Virus record (IMG/VR): IMGVR_UViG_3300035070_000789
Span: 1-53,909 of that record
Reading direction: 5' to 3' (one strand)
DNA length: 53,909 nucleotides
Source of the DNA: a virus
A program made the position numbers and the translations under genes. Shown piece after piece: positions 14,001 through 19,750 of the stretch (position 1 is its first letter; each line of letters begins with the position of its first letter). The notes beneath the pieces are model-generated. The model ran no database searches and was not told the origin of the DNA. It saw only the letters and a list, made by a program, of their open reading frames with translations.

Positions 14001-14097
14001 AACCAGCGGCGGACAGCTAAATATTAAAGCGAAGATGAACTTTACAGGCGGAATTGACGGTGCACCGGTTGCACTTGGTTTCTTCCTAGCAAGATAA
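2041..14097 (+). CDS. Giant (4018 aa) modular virion/tail-fibre protein
   Basis: One uninterrupted frame starts at ATG 2041 after an ATGGAG Shine-Dalgarno-like sequence. Domains in order: seven W-rich modules (residues about 1-330 and one near 420; pattern W...Y.xGDVVxYGGxxYxA...HT), resembling small carbohydrate-binding modules; twelve helical CxRDxGxxxDAxxYD modules (about 665-2690); several small beta modules with GMPIVF/TYYV pairs; a stretch near 2740-2860 (GFGPWDKEAW, GGRIRATNGNSSYGTYG) recalling beta-helix regions of marine phage fibres; a GWEHSIPGNPI segment near 3100; GxGYTxxPTIT repeats; YGNGxFV propeller-like repeats (about 3380-3570); and the C-terminal block STDQDGNFNVGGLF/VPTQRAIKSYI shared with the upstream gene. 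It is probably a long fibre or a large baseplate-attached structure. Its size is far above that of T4 fibre proteins (about 1000-1300 residues). Function is inferred from style and position. Confidence 0.8.
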   Translation: MAEFKLGRIRFVWQGDWAANVGYVADDVVSFGGKSYICIQNHTSNTEFNTDFESDIPKWDIVSDGTSWKADWAPEVEYAPGDVVKYGANVYICENGHTSATFVAPDYLGLEANLDDWTSFATSFDWKASWTNTTRYKINDLVRYGSYVYVCNTAHVSATTDTLGLESDQAKWTLFSEGLVYTGEWVTATRYRVNDLVKYGGNVWIATAAHSSVDFEADESYWESFVEGFQFENSWTNLSNYQIGDTVTYGGYIYVAKTNNTNSQPTANPDDWDVFTTGFKFQGDWAVLTNYKVGDVVRLGGNTYVAQTDNVGTEPPAAAWEVLNTGINWTISTETFLQAQGTNLIGSGSGARFDIVKSKTVYTVTVSTGFAGTGYAVNDVIQITGDVIGGTSPANDLTVTVSAINAGEVTGVTHTGVSSTWKLGQAYAVGDVVVYGASSFIAITKHTATVDDRPDNDLTAAYWNLLTLGSEAFALTTDGDMVYYGENGPTRLPVGIDGQILRATDGVPAWANYGLIDNVVYIGPLGTNEPAPASGLTIDKPWRSVRYALEQVRDGYLNPEAKHILKNNKEFFMKEITNWVKYTYRVNITEATTGTQTFTCSDTSKLDRGMPIVFDGTLGGVTAGTIYFVDQIITSTTFRISDIQNSNIPRILTTGVGQMVGDLAYDSVKCERDTGYIVDAVIYDVSRGGTSKTVEAAKAYYTVAGNLYINGTFGSQDVQTVEAYTQLKSIIGTVLNNKQPVSFQHLNNIPRDERAVQIIDLSLTAEETAKTKAAGLVDIITTGIAAGSATAVPTATNPNTTVFIKTGTYNEVLPIVVPEFTAIVGDELRTSVVQPAPATPLLATDSNKATSALKRIKEVIPDVLQNIDITKTTGNTTVQEYVNGYAGNTAASNRLAVGTGLITEILQEGLDVIPALPAVGSTPTSGANNASDAGHADAIAQIEANIDFIVAEQTAWIQFQVANVIAPFAADFTFDTANCERDTKYIIDALRYDLTYGGNLETTVAARSYFVNGNPVYGTGKKDETLATYAHLKLIIGDVITETAITPTSGNTLTQDVTGTPGSAAAETFTDTRIQEIYDCIDNDGTLPTPVAPDLTWVPATLTTVNTNVVAQTATIQNAVIDHVNTNYGDYTYDSAKCRRDSGLLQTNSAYDVALNTNYNAVRDGLSYRRQMSKEVIDNQLTETVGAITQEKTLVAALMSDATAITRNAAYWDEVIDIVSNGTANADTITFSDPGGVAAKTTARTQLQSNRQDIIDDLTVWIAANYPNLDYTVETCERDTGRIIDAVSYDIQYGGNSAIIEAANAYFIGYAQALPLPQRAASAAAMAQLAIIATDYMSGATEEAEVAALLQIVVDVITSGDKIDLPTKVYPSTTWVAAGIKADADAVLADTSVVPAVLQYITNTYSNFVYDHAKCSRDVGFMLDALRFDIMFDSTFRSIKAGMSYQRGIASAQVVLANQLEATVDTIDVVRAKVREITTGTKSVNNSNTIIKDIIINNNVAATTISDPTGYDTGFFNARRLIVANKQFLIDEAEAYLADQYNAVWTALTVDEQTAWLADVGYSINSLEYDLTYRGNLETIVTARAYYVDGVFVRLAGQKAATLALQSRLADIIDDVATGNTITRTTGNTTVQDVTGTAGTAGAAAFAQDRMNEIANTIDTGDSPAAINPSVLWVDPALAKLKTVADSRREIIQDAAIAYINYSYPALVYNEAKCKRDVGYMVDAIVYDAIFGSNYRSITAGMSYRRDIASAQVVLNNQLEPSIDTVDFVNTQLLEITQGIESDLGTREYADKAAELADIIKDVFANGIGAVPGVIMPSITGHNTATLTDLAFATTTNPSGNSNTYGNAADQLQLNKEFIKDEVRHWLEDPVNGFDTYWGGFNADTQTRCIRDVGYIVDAVRYDLMYGGNTQSLVAGSAYYSNFILTIAVDELPATLAAYARMRTVIGEVIAETTVTTSPGVTELQDITGTPGNSESVEFAQDRVDDVLDWINNAEANATIEIANKWALPDLTHAYNRLVDRRYEIQEDVVFWVEKFWQKIEYNQDTCRRDAGLMVDAITRDLLTGSNFASIIAGRSYYRGLSSTKEVRDNEKLATIGAVNFLKQKVRHVAATTAAAHADIIIDDITNYINGGKLPALQVLPLLDLAIYETTTQAAATTIWENKEFIKVEILAYLDENYPNISYSRDKCVRDVGLAVDALRYDLTYGGNSASQQVGISYYLGTGAEDIVIDPDDKAATVAAFEHMQFIVDELAQNRLDSPGALQFKIAPKFRDANTQVVGTPADGDTAFALAGDIVNLIESGPGARGTADVESIASNVITTVDPHGLKAGDEISVSTDFGGMISETIYYIRTAPTTTTLTLSETFGGIEYVLEDEAPGGLGGAIGSLIIERKVADLTDVSASLQQQYTNLQGSKSAIQQTIIEYLAENYPTLVYNEVKCRRDVGLIVDAVGYDMMLNSNYKTTVAALSYARGAQAEIVLEKQKTATVQSYRELKNQIATFVTNDKVAVKRCNELMDIIIQMLDKGVGETPEMTGTITYYNDVQTIKGVDILKANSKFLAQEAIAHVEQSFGGTATGIADSPGTITFSAAHNFIKGDPIYFDENAFGGLVADTTYYVSSVPSLTTITVAATVGQVGNDPIVLDGGVGTSVARYKFNETAFRIDMERYIEAIAYDLQYPGNYKSLRQAELYLNAVNGSERSDMFYVRNSTGVRNQTLNGLRGNLTELNEFGTRRPTAGAYVSLDPGFGPWDKEAWIGNKSPYVQNVTTFGVGCVGNKIDGALHAGGNRSTVSNDFTQVLSDGIGVWCTGNNSLTELVSVFAYYNYSGYIADLGGRIRATNGNSSYGTYGVIAEGTDTGEVPILAEVNNKSADAFASEVPTDGSAIMRLEFDNAGRNYTNAQFALSGSGFNATCIMDEYRDGGVFETRLIDLNDNNGVGGSDYVTAKNVAQGGSPIHVTIAATDTALGGGYNGMRIQITAGTGVGQYGNILGFNNGTKVATVYKDNVGPFTVTDTNATGNVVTLTGPTEQIYVGMPVYVASSVGGLLIGNTPSNVYYVITDNRDGTVVLSEEEGGTAVTLTTTTGQTVAMYEAGWEHSIPGNPIAASLDLTTGYTIEPRITYQSPGFSSTATTVTSNAYEVATYANGNFYGLPYGADQVIQSADGETWTDIGILPSAANWSDVTFGGGTGVEAEVIIGGLGGSGAVLTCELGELNSIGLPGPTQIAKVTVVDGGKGYTTAPTITFIPTSGGGGASAVCTVLNGSIQDVIITSTGAGYGAVPNVQADTDKVTEVKVIQTGRGYKTPPTITLTGGGATTQATLVPTMDNEGVAFITIGLDIDNNILNGAGYTTQPTITIEDTNAKFVAVATGSVTNASITLADIEAGNNWTAGSVLPNANFVSVIYGNGTYVAVGGAGGVGSGASSTDGSTWTGRSMPALGAGTYSSVAYGQGKFIAVNTGGVGTTVSTNGIVWTAGGNLPTSAAWVDVVYGNGRFVTIANGARDVAYSVDEGVTWYAAPGGLPSGADWKTIKYAQGLFVCVAETSDKVATSWDGIVWTEETLSASGAWHGLAHGRATGQQPRWVALTNAADTVATLIATGSTARARLSEADGAIVTTRMIEPGSAYPNGNATSTTAANTITIDSTARLQIGQPITFYGLSTATLNDDQVYYVNTIPSTTEITVSLIANTGIPVTVATSAPTGATWKAGPLHVIVDPNSTEVAPIHARQGNGVLGNPTFTNRGTGYQTATSEGAGDGFADLFQPATFVAVRGLFDLPEPGSNVEFTGIDGTWFKLVAVNAVIGEAGDYSATLQISPGLTVLQAPLDGVKITATNKYSQVRLTGHDFLYIGTGNQAKTNYPYVDITTSSVARQQLSSGGGRVFFTSTDQDGNFNVGGLFGVQQSTGTATLDADAFNLAGLQSLQLQGIGLGIGSAIITQFSTDPFFTANSDSIVPTQRAIKSYITAQIGGGQSSLNVNTLTAGVVFIANDEITTTSGGQLNIKAKMNFTGGIDGAPVALGFFLAR
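2044..3450 (+). repeat. Seven tandem W-rich modules (coding)
   Basis: Modules of about 50-58 codons begin near 2044, 2239, 2412, 2578, 2728 and 2878, with a separated seventh near 3295. Each has W near its start, then Y.xGD(V/L)VxYGG, an aromatic strand and often HT. They are diverged in DNA and conserved in protein pattern. The spacing of aromatics and glycines is like small carbohydrate-binding modules (CBM5/12-like). That assignment is inference. Confidence 0.6.
4030..10110 (+). repeat. Twelve CxRDxGxxxDAxxYD modules alternating between two subtypes (coding)
   Basis: The motif C(E/R/K)RDxGxx(I/V)DAxxYD recurs near residues 669, 979, 1137, 1276, 1414, 1559, 1714, 1890, 2047, 2187, 2437 and 2657. 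The usual spacing is about 140-175 residues, with larger gaps where beta modules are inserted. Modules 6 and 12 lack the leading Cys. Subtype A has YD(L/I)xYGGN followed by AxAYF; subtype B has (S/T)N(Y/F)xSIxAGxSYxRG. From module 2 to 12 the order is strictly A,B,A,B,A,B,A,B,A,B,A. Confidence 0.75.
12190..12730 (+). repeat. YGNGxFV propeller-like repeats in the giant protein (coding)
   Basis: Four units of about 45 codons with (V/I)YGNGxxV, a T/S-D-G-xTWT hairpin and a W at the blade end are seen, matching repeats in the gene at 1-2007. The first unit of the same type lies earlier, near 11450. Confidence 0.6.
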
Positions 14098-14112
14098 CAA
14101 CGGAGAAAGAAC

Positions 14113-14433
14113 ATGGCAACAGGAAGACTCGGAAATGTAGATATTCCGGCAACAACAAACACAACAGCGTATACTGTCCCGGTTGGGACGTATGCGGTGG
14201 CAAACGTGTCATTGACTAATAGAAATGATGCGGCAGTACGATTACGTGTTGCAATGGCTACAACAGCAACACCGACTGATCAAGAGTGGTTAGAGTATGA
14301 CACTATTGTTATTCCAAAAGGCGTATTTGAGCGAACAGGCTTAGTAATGCAAGGCGGATTAAACTTAGTTATCTATTCAGATACTGCAAACATTGGATGT
14401 ACTGTTTACGGCATTGAAACATCTACTACATAA
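14113..14433 (+). CDS. Small virion-associated protein, probable beta-sandwich
   Basis: A 106-residue protein starting at ATG 14113 behind CGGAGA, 15 nt after the giant fibre gene. It is rich in beta-prone segments (TTAYTVPVGTYAVANVSLTNR, split here only for reading; then AAVRLRVAM and GVFERTGLVM) with no catalytic motif or membrane segment. The pattern (a 'neutral' N-terminal strand, then VRLRVA and a 'GxxVxxGxNLVIYSDTA' end) is common in small phage decoration or fibre-tip proteins. It sits inside a same-strand run of virion genes and is presumably co-expressed with them. No specific function can be assigned. Confidence 0.6.
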   Translation: MATGRLGNVDIPATTNTTAYTVPVGTYAVANVSLTNRNDAAVRLRVAMATTATPTDQEWLEYDTIVIPKGVFERTGLVMQGGLNLVIYSDTANIGCTVYGIETSTT

Positions 14434-14449
14434 GGGGACGGAGTAAAAA

Positions 14450-16228
14450 ATGGCACGTTATAATACATCACCGCAAACGCTATCGATAACTGGAGAAACT
14501 GAGCTCCAATATGCGTTTACTGGCGGAATCATCTCAATGACAGGAACGCCGGGGTATACAGTTACTATGGTGAATCCTGTATTTTTTCCTGGAAGTAGGC
14601 AAACATTTTATAATGCAACATCCGGATTTTTAACATTAGCGTCCGCATCAGGAAATATTACTGGTAACGGTGTTGCGTTAGGAAATTCAGTACAAATTCC
14701 AACTAACTCAACGTATACAATGACATCAGATGGTGCTAATTACGTCCTAACAAGTGCGTTGGCAGGTACTACAGAATTCCAACTTCCTGTACACTTTGAA
14801 GACTTATTAGAAGCAAACGGAAAAGTAGAGTTAAATCCAAATAACAACAATGTAGAAATTAGTCCGACAGGATCAGGTATTGTTGACATTAGCCCAGCTA
14901 GCCATGTTCAAATGCAGGGTACAGGTCAAGTTACTATTAATCCTTCGCAAGCAGTATCTATTACCTCTGCAGGTAGCTCAGTTACTATTGGTACAGCAGG
15001 GTTAGATACATTTATTAACGGCGACCTTAACTTGTCTGCTCCGGGACAAACAATTACATTATCGCCAAGTGGTGCAACAGGTAATGTTGTAATTAACCCA
15101 GGTGGAGATACAACTATTGGTGCAGGCGGACAAGTATTAATTACTTCTACTACTGGCGGCATTATTAACAATATGAGCATTGGTACAATTAATCCGGGTA
15201 CTGGTGCATTTACATCACTAGAAGCTAGTGGTACAATTCAAGCAAACGCAACAACTGCATCAACAAGTACAACATCGGGAGCATTAGTTGCAACCGGTGG
15301 CATCGGTGTAGGTGGATCAGTTTACGCAGGCGGACTAAATGGACCACTTGGCGGCGGAACAGCATCAACAATTGCAGCAACTACTATTACAGCAAGTGGC
15401 GCAGTATCGTTGACTCAAAACGTTGCTGCTACTAACACAACTTCTGGTACGCTGCGTGTTACTGGCGGTATCGGTGTTACTGGGTCAATTTATGCAGGCG
15501 GCATTCAAAGCACGCCAATTGGCAATACTTCTGCAAGTTCTGGAGCATTTACATCATTAAATGCTAACTCAACTGTAGACATTACAGGAACAACAGAAGC
15601 TACTAATGCAACTGGTGACACTGGCATTTTACGTGCCGAAGGCGGTGCAAGTATTGCAAAGCGTGTATACTCCGGCGGCGGCTTCCAGGGTGCAATTGGT
15701 AACATTAGTCGTAGCACAGGCTTATTTACAACACTTGGAACTAATAGTACTACAACACTCGGCGGCAATACTTCCGTTTCGGGATCAAGTACATTCAGTG
15801 TAGGAACTGGTGCTGCTACGTTTGGCGGCAGTGTACAGTTTAATGGCGGTTCTGTAGCAGCTACAGCAGCTTTTACTCCGTCAAACGCTTACGACTTAAT
15901 GACTAAAACTTATACTGAACGTCAATACGGTAAGACTTGGGTAATACAAAGTTCAAACACAACAGCGTCAAGCGGTGACAGACTAATGGTAAATACTACA
16001 TCGTCAGCAAGAACAATCACATTACCTGCAAGCCCAAATCTTGGCGATACAGTTACTTTTGTAGATTATGGCGGAACATTTAATTCGAGAGCTTTAACAG
16101 TTGCTAGAAATAACCAACGTATTATGGGCATTGCAGATAACATGACAGTTTCAACACAGGGTGCAGGCTTTACTTTAGTATTTTCAGGTAACAGCACCTA
16201 CGGTTGGAGAATGATGAACGGTATTTAA
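14450..16228 (+). CDS. Tail-fibre-like structural protein with tandem GGIGVxGSxYAGG repeats
   Basis: A 592-residue protein starting at ATG 14450 after GGGGACGGAG. The N-terminal 120 residues form a compact beta domain. Residues about 120-260 are low-complexity parallel-beta-like sequence (VEISPTGSGIVDISP, VTINPSQAVSIT). Two clear copies of T(T/S)SGxLxxTGGIGVxGSxYAGG follow at about residues 277-295 and 326-344, with a diverged third near 390 (GILRAEGGASIAKRVYSGG). The C-terminal 100 residues (TLPASPNLGDTVTFVDYGG, split; ARNNQRIMG; GNSTYGWRMM) match the end domain often found in fibres of marine T4-like phages. It is probably a trimeric fibre shaft plus head. Its place directly before the three adhesin-like genes suggests that it carries or connects to them. 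Confidence 0.7.
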   Translation: MARYNTSPQTLSITGETELQYAFTGGIISMTGTPGYTVTMVNPVFFPGSRQTFYNATSGFLTLASASGNITGNGVALGNSVQIPTNSTYTMTSDGANYVLTSALAGTTEFQLPVHFEDLLEANGKVELNPNNNNVEISPTGSGIVDISPASHVQMQGTGQVTINPSQAVSITSAGSSVTIGTAGLDTFINGDLNLSAPGQTITLSPSGATGNVVINPGGDTTIGAGGQVLITSTTGGIINNMSIGTINPGTGAFTSLEASGTIQANATTASTSTTSGALVATGGIGVGGSVYAGGLNGPLGGGTASTIAATTITASGAVSLTQNVAATNTTSGTLRVTGGIGVTGSIYAGGIQSTPIGNTSASSGAFTSLNANSTVDITGTTEATNATGDTGILRAEGGASIAKRVYSGGGFQGAIGNISRSTGLFTTLGTNSTTTLGGNTSVSGSSTFSVGTGAATFGGSVQFNGGSVAATAAFTPSNAYDLMTKTYTERQYGKTWVIQSSNTTASSGDRLMVNTTSSARTITLPASPNLGDTVTFVDYGGTFNSRALTVARNNQRIMGIADNMTVSTQGAGFTLVFSGNSTYGWRMMNGI

Positions 16229-16240
16229 TAGAGGTTTACA

Positions 16241-17092
16241 ATGGCATTTAATTACGACTCACTTAAAAGAATTACTAGTAGCGGTATTGTTGACGGATCG
16301 ATTGGATCTTCAGAAATTGCAGGTTCGACAATCGGGGCTAGTGAAATTGCAGCTAGTGCAGTTGGATCTAGTGAATTAGCAAGTAACTCTGTTAATTTGT
16401 CTGGAAGCAAAGTTTCTGGAACAGCAAGTGTTAGCAAAGGCGGAACCGGAACTTCAAATCCCTTCGGCGGCTCTTATAGAACACTTATTTCCAATGGCTC
16501 CGGTATTACTAGTAAGCAACACGGTATACAAGGTATGCAAGTATTCACAGGTAGTGGAACTTGGAGTAGACCGTCAAATGTACGCTATATTAAAATACAA
16601 ATTTCCGGCGGCGGTGGTGGCGGATCAGGACACGGCGAAAGTGGCGGCGCAGGTGGCTACTCTGAACGAGTACTTGACGTGTCTAGCATTAGTAGCGTAA
16701 GTGTTTCGATTAGCGGAACATCAAACGGAACATACTACTCAGGACGTGGCAATAACGGTGGCGGTTCGTCATTTGGTCCGTATCTAAGTGCAAGTGGCGG
16801 CTATGGCGCAAATAGAAATAACCAACACTCAGGCGGCTTAGGTGGCGTAGGCAGTGGCGGCAATTTAAATGTATATGGCGGCGGTGGCGGAAATCATCAC
16901 CAGCGTTCAGGATTTGGCGGACGCAGTTTTTGGGGCGGAGCTGTTGCAGGCGGACACCCACAAGGTGGCCACTTTAGTCACAGACACGAAAATCACTCAG
17001 CGCCTGGCTCAGGCGGTGCAGGCGGTTACTTCCATGGACACAGGGGATCAAACGGACGCCCTGGCTACTGTGTAGTAACTAATTACTATTAA
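16241..17092 (+). CDS. Glycine-rich adhesin-like tail-fibre tip protein, copy 1
   Basis: 283 residues, first of three tandem paralogues. The N-terminus MAFNYDSLKRIT is followed by a helical AAS-rich segment (GSSEIAGSTIGASEIAASAV). Then comes a conserved MQVFTGSGTWSRP strand and a C-terminal half made of poly-Gly runs (GGGGGGSGHGESGGAGGY, GRGNNGGGSSFGP, SGGYGANRNNQHSGG) and a His-rich stretch (GGHFSHRHENHS). Poly-Gly motifs joined by short strands recall the gp38-type adhesins of T2-like phages, which fold as polyglycine-II sandwiches. The family assignment is by motif style only. Likely role: receptor binding at a fibre tip. Confidence 0.65.
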   Translation: MAFNYDSLKRITSSGIVDGSIGSSEIAGSTIGASEIAASAVGSSELASNSVNLSGSKVSGTASVSKGGTGTSNPFGGSYRTLISNGSGITSKQHGIQGMQVFTGSGTWSRPSNVRYIKIQISGGGGGGSGHGESGGAGGYSERVLDVSSISSVSVSISGTSNGTYYSGRGNNGGGSSFGPYLSASGGYGANRNNQHSGGLGGVGSGGNLNVYGGGGGNHHQRSGFGGRSFWGGAVAGGHPQGGHFSHRHENHSAPGSGGAGGYFHGHRGSNGRPGYCVVTNYY

Positions 17093-17114
17093 GCAAAGAG
17101 GCAAAGGTTAGAAT

Positions 17115-17969
17115 ATGGCATTTAATTACGATACACTAAAGCGCATTACAAGAGAAGGTGTTGTTAGCGACACTGTAAGTGCAGGAGACTTAGCAGCAAA
17201 TTCGATAACAAGCGCAAAACTAGCAAATAGTTCTGTAGGATCTAGTGAGCTTGCAAATAACTCTGTTGTACTCTCAAGTGGTGACGTTACGGGATCGTTG
17301 CCTGTAAGTAGAGGCGGCACCGGACTAACTAGTGTTGGCGGCGCAAATCAAGCTCTAACTATTAACTCATCAAACAATGGTTTAACATATGCTAACGTTG
17401 GCATGTACGGTATGCAAGTATTCACAGGTAGTGGAACTTGGAACAGACCAAGTGGCGTTAGATTTATTAAAGTACAAATTTCCGGTGGCGGCGGTGGTGG
17501 CTCAGGACACGGCGAAAGTGGCGGTGCAGGCGGTTATTCCGAACGAGTATTAGATGTAACTAGTATTAGTAGTGTAAGTGTTTCACTCAGTGGAACTTCA
17601 AACGGAACATACTATTCAGGACGTGGCAATAATGGCGGCAGCTCGTCATTTGGTCCTTACTTGTCAGCTTCGGGCGGTTATGGCGCAAATAGAAATAACC
17701 AACACTCAGGCGGCTTAGGTGGCGTAGGCAGCGGCGGCACACTTACGATGTACGGCGGTGGCGGACAATCGCATCATAATAGATCGTCTGTAGGCGGAGA
17801 TAGTTTTTGGGGAGGCGCAGTAGCAGCTGGACATCCACAAGGCGGTCACTTTAGTCACAGACACGAAAATCACTCAGCACCAGGTTCTGGTGGATCAGGA
17901 GGCTACTTTCATGGACATAGAGGTTCCAATGGAAGACCAGGCTTTTGTGTGGTAACTATGTATTACTAA
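17115..17969 (+). CDS. Glycine-rich adhesin-like tail-fibre tip protein, copy 2
   Basis: 284 residues, paralogue of the gene just upstream. It has the same MAFNYDTLKRIT start, the same MQVFTGSGTWNRP strand, the same Gly-rich array and the same HFSHRHENHS stretch. Its middle (about residues 15-95) differs (SAGDLAANSITSAKLANSS), as do patches of the Gly-rich half (LTMYGGGGQSHHNRSSVGG). It shares a 56-nt block (17410-17465) identical to copy 3. A different copy in each fibre, or a stored set of alternative tips, are both possible. Confidence 0.65.
   Translation: MAFNYDTLKRITREGVVSDTVSAGDLAANSITSAKLANSSVGSSELANNSVVLSSGDVTGSLPVSRGGTGLTSVGGANQALTINSSNNGLTYANVGMYGMQVFTGSGTWNRPSGVRFIKVQISGGGGGGSGHGESGGAGGYSERVLDVTSISSVSVSLSGTSNGTYYSGRGNNGGSSSFGPYLSASGGYGANRNNQHSGGLGGVGSGGTLTMYGGGGQSHHNRSSVGGDSFWGGAVAAGHPQGGHFSHRHENHSAPGSGGSGGYFHGHRGSNGRPGFCVVTMYY
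17410..17465 (+). repeat. 56-nt direct repeat shared with 18288-18343
   Basis: The 56 bases at 17410-17465 are identical to 18288-18343. The first 31 or so are also present in copy 1, around 16534-16564. The block encodes the MQVFTGSGTWNRPSGVRF strand between the variable middle and the Gly-rich half of the adhesin-like paralogues, so it can serve as a homologous crossover point. Confidence 0.8.
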
Positions 17970-17998
17970 TAAATAAAGTAACAAAGGTATAACGACTA

Positions 17999-18847
17999 AT
18001 GGCATTTAATTACGATACACTAAAAAGAATAACTGGCTCAGGAATTGTCGACGGTACACTTCAGGCAGGACAAATTGCAGCAAATGCTGTTGCGGCTAGT
18101 GAATTAGCAGCAAATTCTGTTACTGAAGCTAAACTTGCAAACAACGCAGTTGACATTAATGGATCTAAAGTTTCTGGATCTGTAGCCGTCGGTGTTGGCG
18201 GAACAGGATTATCTAGTGTAGGTAGCAACTTGCAAGTACTACGTTCTAACGGTAGTAGTTTACAGTATGCAGACATTGGTATGCGTAGTATGCAAGTATT
18301 CACAGGTAGTGGAACTTGGAACAGACCAAGTGGCGTTAGATTTGTTCACGTACAGGTAGTAGGTGGAGGCGGCGGCGCATCAGGTCACGGCGAAAGTGGT
18401 GGATCAGGTGGCTACTCAGAAAGAATCTTAAACGTAGATAGTATTAGTTCAACAAGTGTAGGTGTTTCAGGACAAGCAAATGGAACATACTATTCAGGAC
18501 GTGGCAATAACGGCGGCGGCTCGTCATTTGGTCCATACCTAAGCGCAAGTGGCGGTTACGGCGCAAATAGAAATAATCAACACTCAGGTGGACTATCTGG
18601 AGTTGGTAGCGGCGGCAACCTAAACATTTATGGCGGCGGTGGCGGATCGCATCACGAAAGTATCGGACCAGGTGGTTCGAGTTTTTGGGGTGGATCAGTT
18701 GCAGGTGGACACCCACAAGGTGGTCACTTTAGTCACAGACACGAATCACATTCACCTCCAGGATCAGGCGGGCGTGGCGGATATTATAATGGCCACAGAG
18801 GCTCAAACGGAAGACCTGGTTTAGTTGTAGTAACGGAGTATAGATAA
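17999..18847 (+). CDS. Glycine-rich adhesin-like tail-fibre tip protein, copy 3
   Basis: 282 residues, third tandem paralogue, with MAFNYDTLKRIT at the start and MQVFTGSGTWNRP near residue 98. Its Gly-rich half differs from copies 1 and 2 at several short loops (VQVVGGGGGASGHGESGG, NIYGGGGGSHHESIGPGG, HSPPGSGGRGGYYNGHRG) while the frame of Gly motifs is the same. This is what is expected if the loops touch the receptor. The Shine-Dalgarno is weak (AAAGG, 13 nt upstream). An AATAAATA at 17968-17975 could be a weak late promoter. Confidence 0.65.
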   Translation: MAFNYDTLKRITGSGIVDGTLQAGQIAANAVAASELAANSVTEAKLANNAVDINGSKVSGSVAVGVGGTGLSSVGSNLQVLRSNGSSLQYADIGMRSMQVFTGSGTWNRPSGVRFVHVQVVGGGGGASGHGESGGSGGYSERILNVDSISSTSVGVSGQANGTYYSGRGNNGGGSSFGPYLSASGGYGANRNNQHSGGLSGVGSGGNLNIYGGGGGSHHESIGPGGSSFWGGSVAGGHPQGGHFSHRHESHSPPGSGGRGGYYNGHRGSNGRPGLVVVTEYR

Positions 18848-18848
18848 C

Positions 18849-19385
18849 ATGAAAAAAGCACTAATGAGTCAAATGGGATACATCCATCAAATCGAAGAGC
18901 CGGGCGACGACTTTGAGATTTATAACGGCCCAGATGCTACTATCCAATGGGTAGATGCACCCGATGATGTAACACTGTACTGGACACTTGAATGGAGCCC
19001 AGCACAAAACACAATGGTATGGTGTGAAAGAGACGCACCTCCAACTGATCCTACACTAGCAAGATCAATTGCTTATGGAGAAGTAGGCGAGCAACTAGAT
19101 ATGTTGTTTCATGAACTACAAGATACTGGAAGTATTTCAGCAAGTGGTCCATGGGCAACGCACATTGCTACAGTTAAGGCAACCTTAGATCCGCCACCTG
19201 AAAGAGATGAAGATATGACTCCGGAGGAAATGATGGCATTAGAATCAGTAATGGAACCTAGTGTAAATTCACAACCAAAACTATCTAACGAAACACAACC
19301 GTGTTGGGTAAGATATACAGGGTGGCACGGATATAGCAATCCAGACATTGGAACAGCAAATGACCTACATGGGGAGATTGAATAA
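18849..19385 (+). CDS. Probable tail-fibre assembly chaperone
   Basis: 178 residues, ATG one base after the stop of adhesin copy 3. The centre (about residues 77-117) reads YGEVGEQLDMLFHELQDTG and then WATHIATVKATLDPP. This matches the Y-x-x-xGDQLDxL(F/W)...V(K)xxYP style of phage tail assembly chaperone-like proteins (PF16778-like), by memory of the pattern. The N-terminal part (about 45-65: VTLYWTLEWSPAQNTMVW) looks like beta strands. The C-terminus is acidic. Its position right after the fibre-tip genes fits a dedicated chaperone. An alternative is a small fibre component. Confidence 0.5.
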   Translation: MKKALMSQMGYIHQIEEPGDDFEIYNGPDATIQWVDAPDDVTLYWTLEWSPAQNTMVWCERDAPPTDPTLARSIAYGEVGEQLDMLFHELQDTGSISASGPWATHIATVKATLDPPPERDEDMTPEEMMALESVMEPSVNSQPKLSNETQPCWVRYTGWHGYSNPDIGTANDLHGEIE

Positions 19386-19630
19386 TGGCATTACCACAAT
19401 TAGAAGCAGTAAGTCCGGTATTACTTGACATTGTAGAAACAGGAAAAACGGTCTCAGTACCGTTAGTATCTTTTGAAAAGAAAGATAACATGGTAGTAAA
19501 TTATGACGGTAGTGACTTAACACTAGTGTACAATAATGACAGAAGATTATATATTGGTACTATCCCAAGAGGAGATTCTAGAGTAACAGAAGTAGCATCA
19601 ATTAACCCTTCGTGGCGTGTAGCTACTTAA
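19385..19630 (+). CDS. Uncharacterised 81-residue protein at end of fibre operon
   Basis: The start overlaps the upstream stop by one base (TAATG), which argues for translational coupling and a real gene. The protein has beta-prone segments (VSVPLVSFEKKD, DLTLVYNNDRRLYIG) and no recognised domain, Cys pairs or membrane segment. It is the last gene before a strong terminator, so it belongs to the fibre transcription unit. Confidence 0.5.
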   Translation: MALPQLEAVSPVLLDIVETGKTVSVPLVSFEKKDNMVVNYDGSDLTLVYNNDRRLYIGTIPRGDSRVTEVASINPSWRVAT

Positions 19631-19651
19631 TCTAATTTAAAATTAATTTAG

Positions 19652-19680
19652 AAAAAACAGGAGTTTATCTCCTGTTTTTT
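19652..19680 (+). terminator. Rho-independent terminator after fibre operon
   Basis: A perfect 12-bp stem AAAAAACAGGAG / CTCCTGTTTTTT with loop TTTAT, ending in a T-run. It separates the fibre genes from the halogenase island. Confidence 0.9.
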
Positions 19681-19712
19681 TACCACATTTGCATCTGGTA
19701 ACATAGTAACAC

Positions 19713-19720
19713 TATAAATA
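19713..19720 (+). promoter_or_regulatory. Perfect T4 late promoter TATAAATA before halogenase 1
   Basis: TATAAATA lies 30 nt upstream of the ATG, with a CAGGAG Shine-Dalgarno in between. The surrounding 15 nt (19708-19722, AACACTATAAATATT) are identical to 32489-32503 in front of halogenase 4. Nothing like a -35 box is obvious, as expected for late promoters read with a gp55/gp33-type apparatus. Confidence 0.8.
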
Positions 19721-19750
19721 TTTGCGTATACAAATCATCAGGAGATAATA

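Noticed and set aside
16241-18847. Diversity-generating retroelement acting on the adhesin-like genes
   Set aside because: No reverse transcriptase gene and no template repeat with adenine-specific changes were seen in the window.
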